Origin: Phocoena phocoena
Lineage: Eukaryota; Chordata; Mammalia; Artiodactyla; Phocoenidae
NCBI RefSeq assembly: GCF_963924675.1
Contig: NC_089234.1
Location: 64,453,588-64,517,587 of the forward strand
Length of the DNA: 64,000 nucleotides
Reading direction: 5' to 3'
A program made the position numbers and the translations under genes. Of this stretch, positions 60,293-64,000 are shown in pieces (the first letter of the stretch is position 1; every line of letters begins with the position of its first letter). The notes under the pieces are model-generated. The model was not told the origin of the DNA. It saw nothing but the letters and a program-made list of their open reading frames with translations, and ran no database searches.

Positions 60293-60333
<41 letters not shown>

Positions 60334-60415
60334 AGAGTGAATCACTTTGCTGTATAGCATTAATTAACACAGCATTGTGTATCAACTGTACTTCAGTAAA
60401 ATAAATTAAAAAAAA
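60200..60415 (+). mobile_element. L1 3' end in sense, with (AT)18
   Basis: 'caacaaggtcctactgtata', 'gtgaatcactttgctgtata' and 'atcaactgtacttcagtaaa' are the sense counterpart of the L1 3' UTRs seen elsewhere, ending in an A-rich tail. A perfect (AT)18 run at 60295-60330 is in it. The minus frame at 60224-60439 is a shadow. Confidence 0.9.
60295..60330. repeat. (AT)18 microsatellite
   Basis: 36 uninterrupted bases of alternating A and T in the L1 3' UTR; self-complementary. Confidence 0.97.
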
Positions 60416-60959
60416 ATAGTGCTGAAGGCTATGCACCATTTAGTTTCTATTGACACCAGAAAAGAAAACATCACACATGACAAAATCTACTAGATGTTTT
60501 TCTTCCTTTTCAAAGTGAAGTATTATACTCATTATAATATTTTATTCTATTTATAAAGCCATTTAGTTAAACCACAGCCTATGCAATATTGTTTAACAAC
60601 TTGATACATTCATGCCAGTTGAAAATTTGGAGAAATAGCAGCAGCCCGTGAATTGTACTGGTTGTGCTGCAATTAAAAGGAAGCCACCTTTTTTTTTTTT
60701 TTACATCTTTATTGGAATATAATTGCTTTACAATGGTGTGTTAGTTTCTGCTTTATAACTAAGTGAATCAGTTATACATATACATATGTTCCCATATCTC
60801 TTCCCTCTTGCGTCTCCCTCCCTCCCACCCTCCCTATCCCACCCATCTGGGTGGTCACAAAGCACTGAGCTGGTCTCCCTGTGCTATGTGGCTGCTTCCC
60901 ACTAGCTATCTATATTATGTTTGGTAGTGTATATATGTCCATGCCACTCTCTCTCTTTG

Positions 60960-63240
60960 TCACAGCTTCTTGCCTCCATTATCAAAGAAAATGTGACCAT
61001 ATGTGTGTGGATTTATCTCTGGGCTTTCTATCATGTTCCATTGATCTATATTTCTGTTTTTGGGCCAGTACCATACTGTCTTCATTACTGTAGCTTTGTA
61101 GTATAGTCTGAAGTCTGGGAGCCTGATTCCTCCAGCTCCGTTTTTCTTTCTCAGGATTGATTTGGCTATTCGGGGTCTTTTGTGTTTCCATACAAATTGT
61201 GAAATTTTTTGTTCTAGTTCTCTGAAAAATGCCAGTGGTAGTTGGATGAGGATTGCATTGAATCTGTAGATTGCTTTGGGTAGTATAGTCATTTTCACAA
61301 TGTTGATTCTTCCAATCCAAGAACATGGTATATCTCTCCATCTATTTGTATCATCTTTAATTTCTTTCATCAATGTCTTATACTTTTCTGCATACAGGTC
61401 TTTTGTCTCCTTAGGTAGGTTTATTCCTAGATATTTTATTTATTTTGTTGCAATGGTAAATGGGACTGCTTTCTTAATTTCACTTTCAGGTTTGTCATCA
61501 TTAGTGTATAGGAATGCAAGAGATTTCTGTGCATTAATTTTGTATCCTGCTACTTTACCAAATTCATTGATTAGCTCTAGTAGTTTTCTGGTAGCATCTT
61601 TAGGATCTCTAATTGTAGTATCATGTCATCTGCAAACAGTGACAGCTTTACTTCTTCTTTTCTGATTTGGATTCCTTTTATTTCGTTTTCTTCTCTGATT
61701 GCTGTGGCTAAAACTTCCAAAACTATGTTGAATAATAGTGGTGAGAGTGGGCAACCTTGTCTTGTTCCTGATCTTAGTGGAAATGGTTTCAGTTTTTCAC
61801 CATTGAGGACAATGTTGGCTGTGGGTTTGTCATATATGGCCTTTATTATGTTGAGGAATGTTCCTTCTATGCCTACTTACTGAAGGGTTTTTATCATAAA
61901 TGGGTGTTGAATTTTGTCAAAAGGTTTCTCTGAATCTATTGAGATGATCATATGGTTTTTCTCCTTCAATTTGTTAATATGGTGTATCACGGTGATTGAT
62001 TTGCGTATATTGAAGAATCCTTGCATTCCTGAGATAAACTCCACTTGATCATGGTGTATGATCCTTTTTATGTGCTGTTGACTCTGTTTGCTAGTATTTT
62101 GTTGAGGATTTTTGCATCTATGTTCATCAGTGATATTGGCCTGTAGTTTTCTTTCTTTGTGACATCTTCGTCTGCTTTTGGTATCAGGGTGATGGTGGCC
62201 TCGTAGAATGAGTTTGGGAGTGATCCTGCCTCTGCTATATTCTGGAAGAGTTCGAGAAGGATAGGTGTTAGCTCTTCTCTGAATGTTTGATAGAATTCGC
62301 CTGTGAAGCCATCTGTTCCTGGGCTTTTGTTTGTTGGAAGATTTTTAATCACAGTTTCAATTTCAGTGCTTGTGATTGGTCTGTTTATATTTTCTATTCT
62401 TTCCTGGTTAAGTCTCGGAGGGTTGTGTATTTCTAAGAATTTGTCCATTTCTTCCAGGTTGTCCATTTTATTGGCATAGAGTTGCTTATAGTAATCTCTC
62501 ATGATCCTTTGTATTTCTGCAGTGTCAGTTGTTACTTCTCCTTTTTCCTTTCGAATTCTATTGATTAGAGTCTTCTCCCTTTCTTTCTTGATGAGTCTGG
62601 CTAATGGTATATCAATTTTGTTTATCTTCTCTAAGAACCAGCTTTAGTTTTATTGATCTTTGCTATTGGTTCCTTCATTTATTTTTCATTTATTTCTGAT
62701 CTGATCTTTATGATTTCTTTCCTTCTGCTAACTTTGGGGATTTTTTGTTCTTCTTTCTCTAATTGCTTTAGGTGCAAGGTTAGGTTGTTTATTCGAGATG
62801 TTTCCTGTTTCTTAAGGTACGATTGTATTGCTATAAACTTTCCTCTTAGAAATGCTTTTGCTGCATCCCATAGGTTTTGGGTCGTCGTTTTTTCATTGTC
62901 ATTTGTTTCTAGGTATTTTTTCATTTCCTCTTTGATTTCTTCAGTGGTGTCTTGGTTATTAAGTAGTGTATTGTTTAGCTTCCATGTGTTTGTATTTTTT
63001 ACAGATTTTTTCCTGTAATTGATATCTAGTCTCATAGCGTTGTGGTTGGAAAAGATACTTGATACGGTTTCAACTGTCTTAAATTTACCAGGGCTTGATT
63101 TGTGACTCAAGATATGGTCTATCCTAGAAAATGTTCCATGAACACTTGAGAAGAATGTGTACTCTGTTGTTTTTGGATGGAATGTCCTATAAATATCAAT
63201 TAAGTCCATGTTGTTTAATGTATCATTTAAAGCTTGTGTT
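60960..63240 (-). pseudogene. L1 ORF2 (endonuclease/reverse transcriptase), frameshifted relic
   Basis: ORF2p nicks target DNA and reverse transcribes L1 RNA. From the 5' side: the endonuclease end (SRIDHILSHK, NHNAMRLDINY) in the frame reaching 63341; RT start ([27 protein letters not shown]) in 62068-62502; the catalytic FADD motif coded at 61625-61636; the C-terminal segment ([29 protein letters not shown]) in 60960-61373. The frames are in different phases (62502 differs from 61373 and 63341) and are separated by stops, so the gene is dead. The endonuclease part is further disrupted by the SINE. Confidence 0.95.
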
Positions 63241-63243
63241 TTG

Positions 63244-63561
63244 GCCTTCCCTGGTGGTGCAGTGGTTGAGAATCTGCCTGCTAATGCAGGGGACATGGGT
63301 TCGAGCCCTGGTCTGGGATGATCCCACATGCTGTGGAGCAACTAGGCCCGTGAGCCACAACTACTGAGCCTGCGCATCTGGAGCCTGTGCTCTGCAACAA
63401 GAGAGGCCGCGATAGTGAGAGGCCCGCGCACCGCGATGAAGAGTGGCCCCCACTTGCCACGGCTAGAGATAGCCCTTGCACAGAAACGAAGACCCAACAC
63501 AGCAAAAATAAATAAATTAATAAACTCCTACCCCCAACATCTTCTAAAAAATTCACAAAAC
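63244..63561 (+). mobile_element. CHR SINE with mixed 3' end, nested in L1
   Basis: Sense orientation; head 'ccttccctggtggtgcagtg' and B box 'gggttcgagccctggtctgg'. It has both the 'gtgagaggcccgcgcaccgc' part seen in the short CHR-2-like copies and the 'gaagagtggcccccacttgc' plus 'gaagacccaacacagc' 3' part of the long copies. The 11-bp target-site duplication 'cttgtgttttg' lies at 63233-63243 and 63562-63572, inside the L1 endonuclease region. Confidence 0.97.
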
Positions 63562-64000
63562 CTTGTGTTTTGTTATTTATTTTCATTTTTGAGGATCTGT
63601 CCATTGGTGAAAGTGGGGTGTTAAAGTCGCCTACTGTGATTGTGTTACTCTTGATTTCCCCTTTTATGGCTGTTAGTATTTGCCTTATGTATTGAGGTGC
63701 TCCTATGATGGGTGCATAAATATTTACAATTATTATATCTTCTTCTTAGATCGATCCCTTGATCATTATGTAGTGTCCTTCTTTGTCTCTTGTAATGGTC
63801 TTTATTTTAAAGTCTATTTTTTCTGATATGAGTATTGCTACTCCAGCTTTCTTTTGATTTCCATTTGCATGGAATATCTTTTTCCATCCCCTCACTTTCA
63901 GTCTATATGTGTCCCTAGGTCTGAAGTGGGTCTCTTGCAGACAGCATATATATGGGTCTTATTTTTGTATCCATTCAGCCAGTCTGTGTCTTTTGGTGGG

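Larger units (their letters stand above)
60693..64000 (-). mobile_element. Large antisense L1, running off the window end
   Basis: Starts with the L1 3' UTR ('acatctttattggaatataa', 'gtgaatcagttatacatata'), then antisense ORF2 to the window edge. A CHR SINE splits it at 63244-63561. Near-consensus text shows it to be the youngest L1 here. Its 5' part (endonuclease start, ORF1, 5' UTR) is outside the window. Confidence 0.97.

Noticed and set aside
60881..63018. Plus-strand frames of 60-129 codons opposite the L1
   Set aside because: They are antisense shadows of L1 ORF2.
1..64000. CRISPR arrays, operons, ribosome binding sites, bacterial-type terminators
   Set aside because: None seen; the repeat content shows vertebrate nuclear DNA, where these do not apply.

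Overview
This window is mammalian nuclear DNA, most likely from a cetacean. The evidence is the interspersed-repeat content. At least six copies are full-length tRNA-derived SINEs of the CHR type (head 'cttccctggtgg', internal 'ggttcgagccc'-like B box, short A-rich tail). Several are the short CHR-2-like form typical of whales and dolphins, and most sit between clear target-site duplications. The L1 3' ends are of the artiodactyl/cetacean kind and no BovB element is seen, which argues against a ruminant. Species assignment is inference.

The window is overwhelmingly non-coding: intergenic or deep intronic, AT-rich, with no recognisable protein-coding gene, rRNA or functional tRNA. Most open frames fall inside L1, L2 or SINE sequence or are short chance frames. 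The one part that could be unique coding sequence is on the minus strand at about 9.0-7.8 kb. It holds a bounded ATG frame predicting a small protein with a hydrophobic N-terminal segment and eight cysteines in 33 residues. A second open frame follows about 0.5 kb downstream, behind a plausible splice acceptor. I do not recognise either product.

Layout: 0-4.2 kb unique; 4.2-4.75 kb an old MIR split by an LTR; 5.9-7.0 kb L1 3' ends; 7.7-9.0 kb the candidate coding locus; 9.9-12.1 kb L1 pieces and a SINE; 12.3-20.2 kb mostly L2, MIR and an antisense ancient L1; 20.27-20.50 kb a compact CpG-rich hAT-type element; 22.8-23.7 kb L1; 24-34 kb SINEs, MER20-like, L2 and an L1ME-type 3' UTR in largely unique DNA; 35.5-36.3 kb a Tigger-type element next to an L1M 3' UTR; 38.6-48.6 kb unique DNA with SINEs and a deleted Tigger element carrying the start of a transposase remnant; 50.4-52.9 kb the 5' end of an ancient antisense L1 with GC-rich internal repeats; 55.3 kb a 100-bp perfect copy of sequence from an L1M at 57.6 kb; 58.9-59.7 kb an older SINE, a GC-richer unique block and a poly(T) tract between direct repeats; 60.2-64.0 kb L1s, the last a large antisense element broken by frameshifts and a SINE and running off the window end.

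The most interesting points are the 100-bp identical dispersed duplication (55349-55448 = 57606-57705), the cysteine-rich frame at 8513-9004, and the apparent 'tail-only' insertion at 59676-59700. All repeat names come from recall of consensus sequences without a database search, so subfamily names are approximate.
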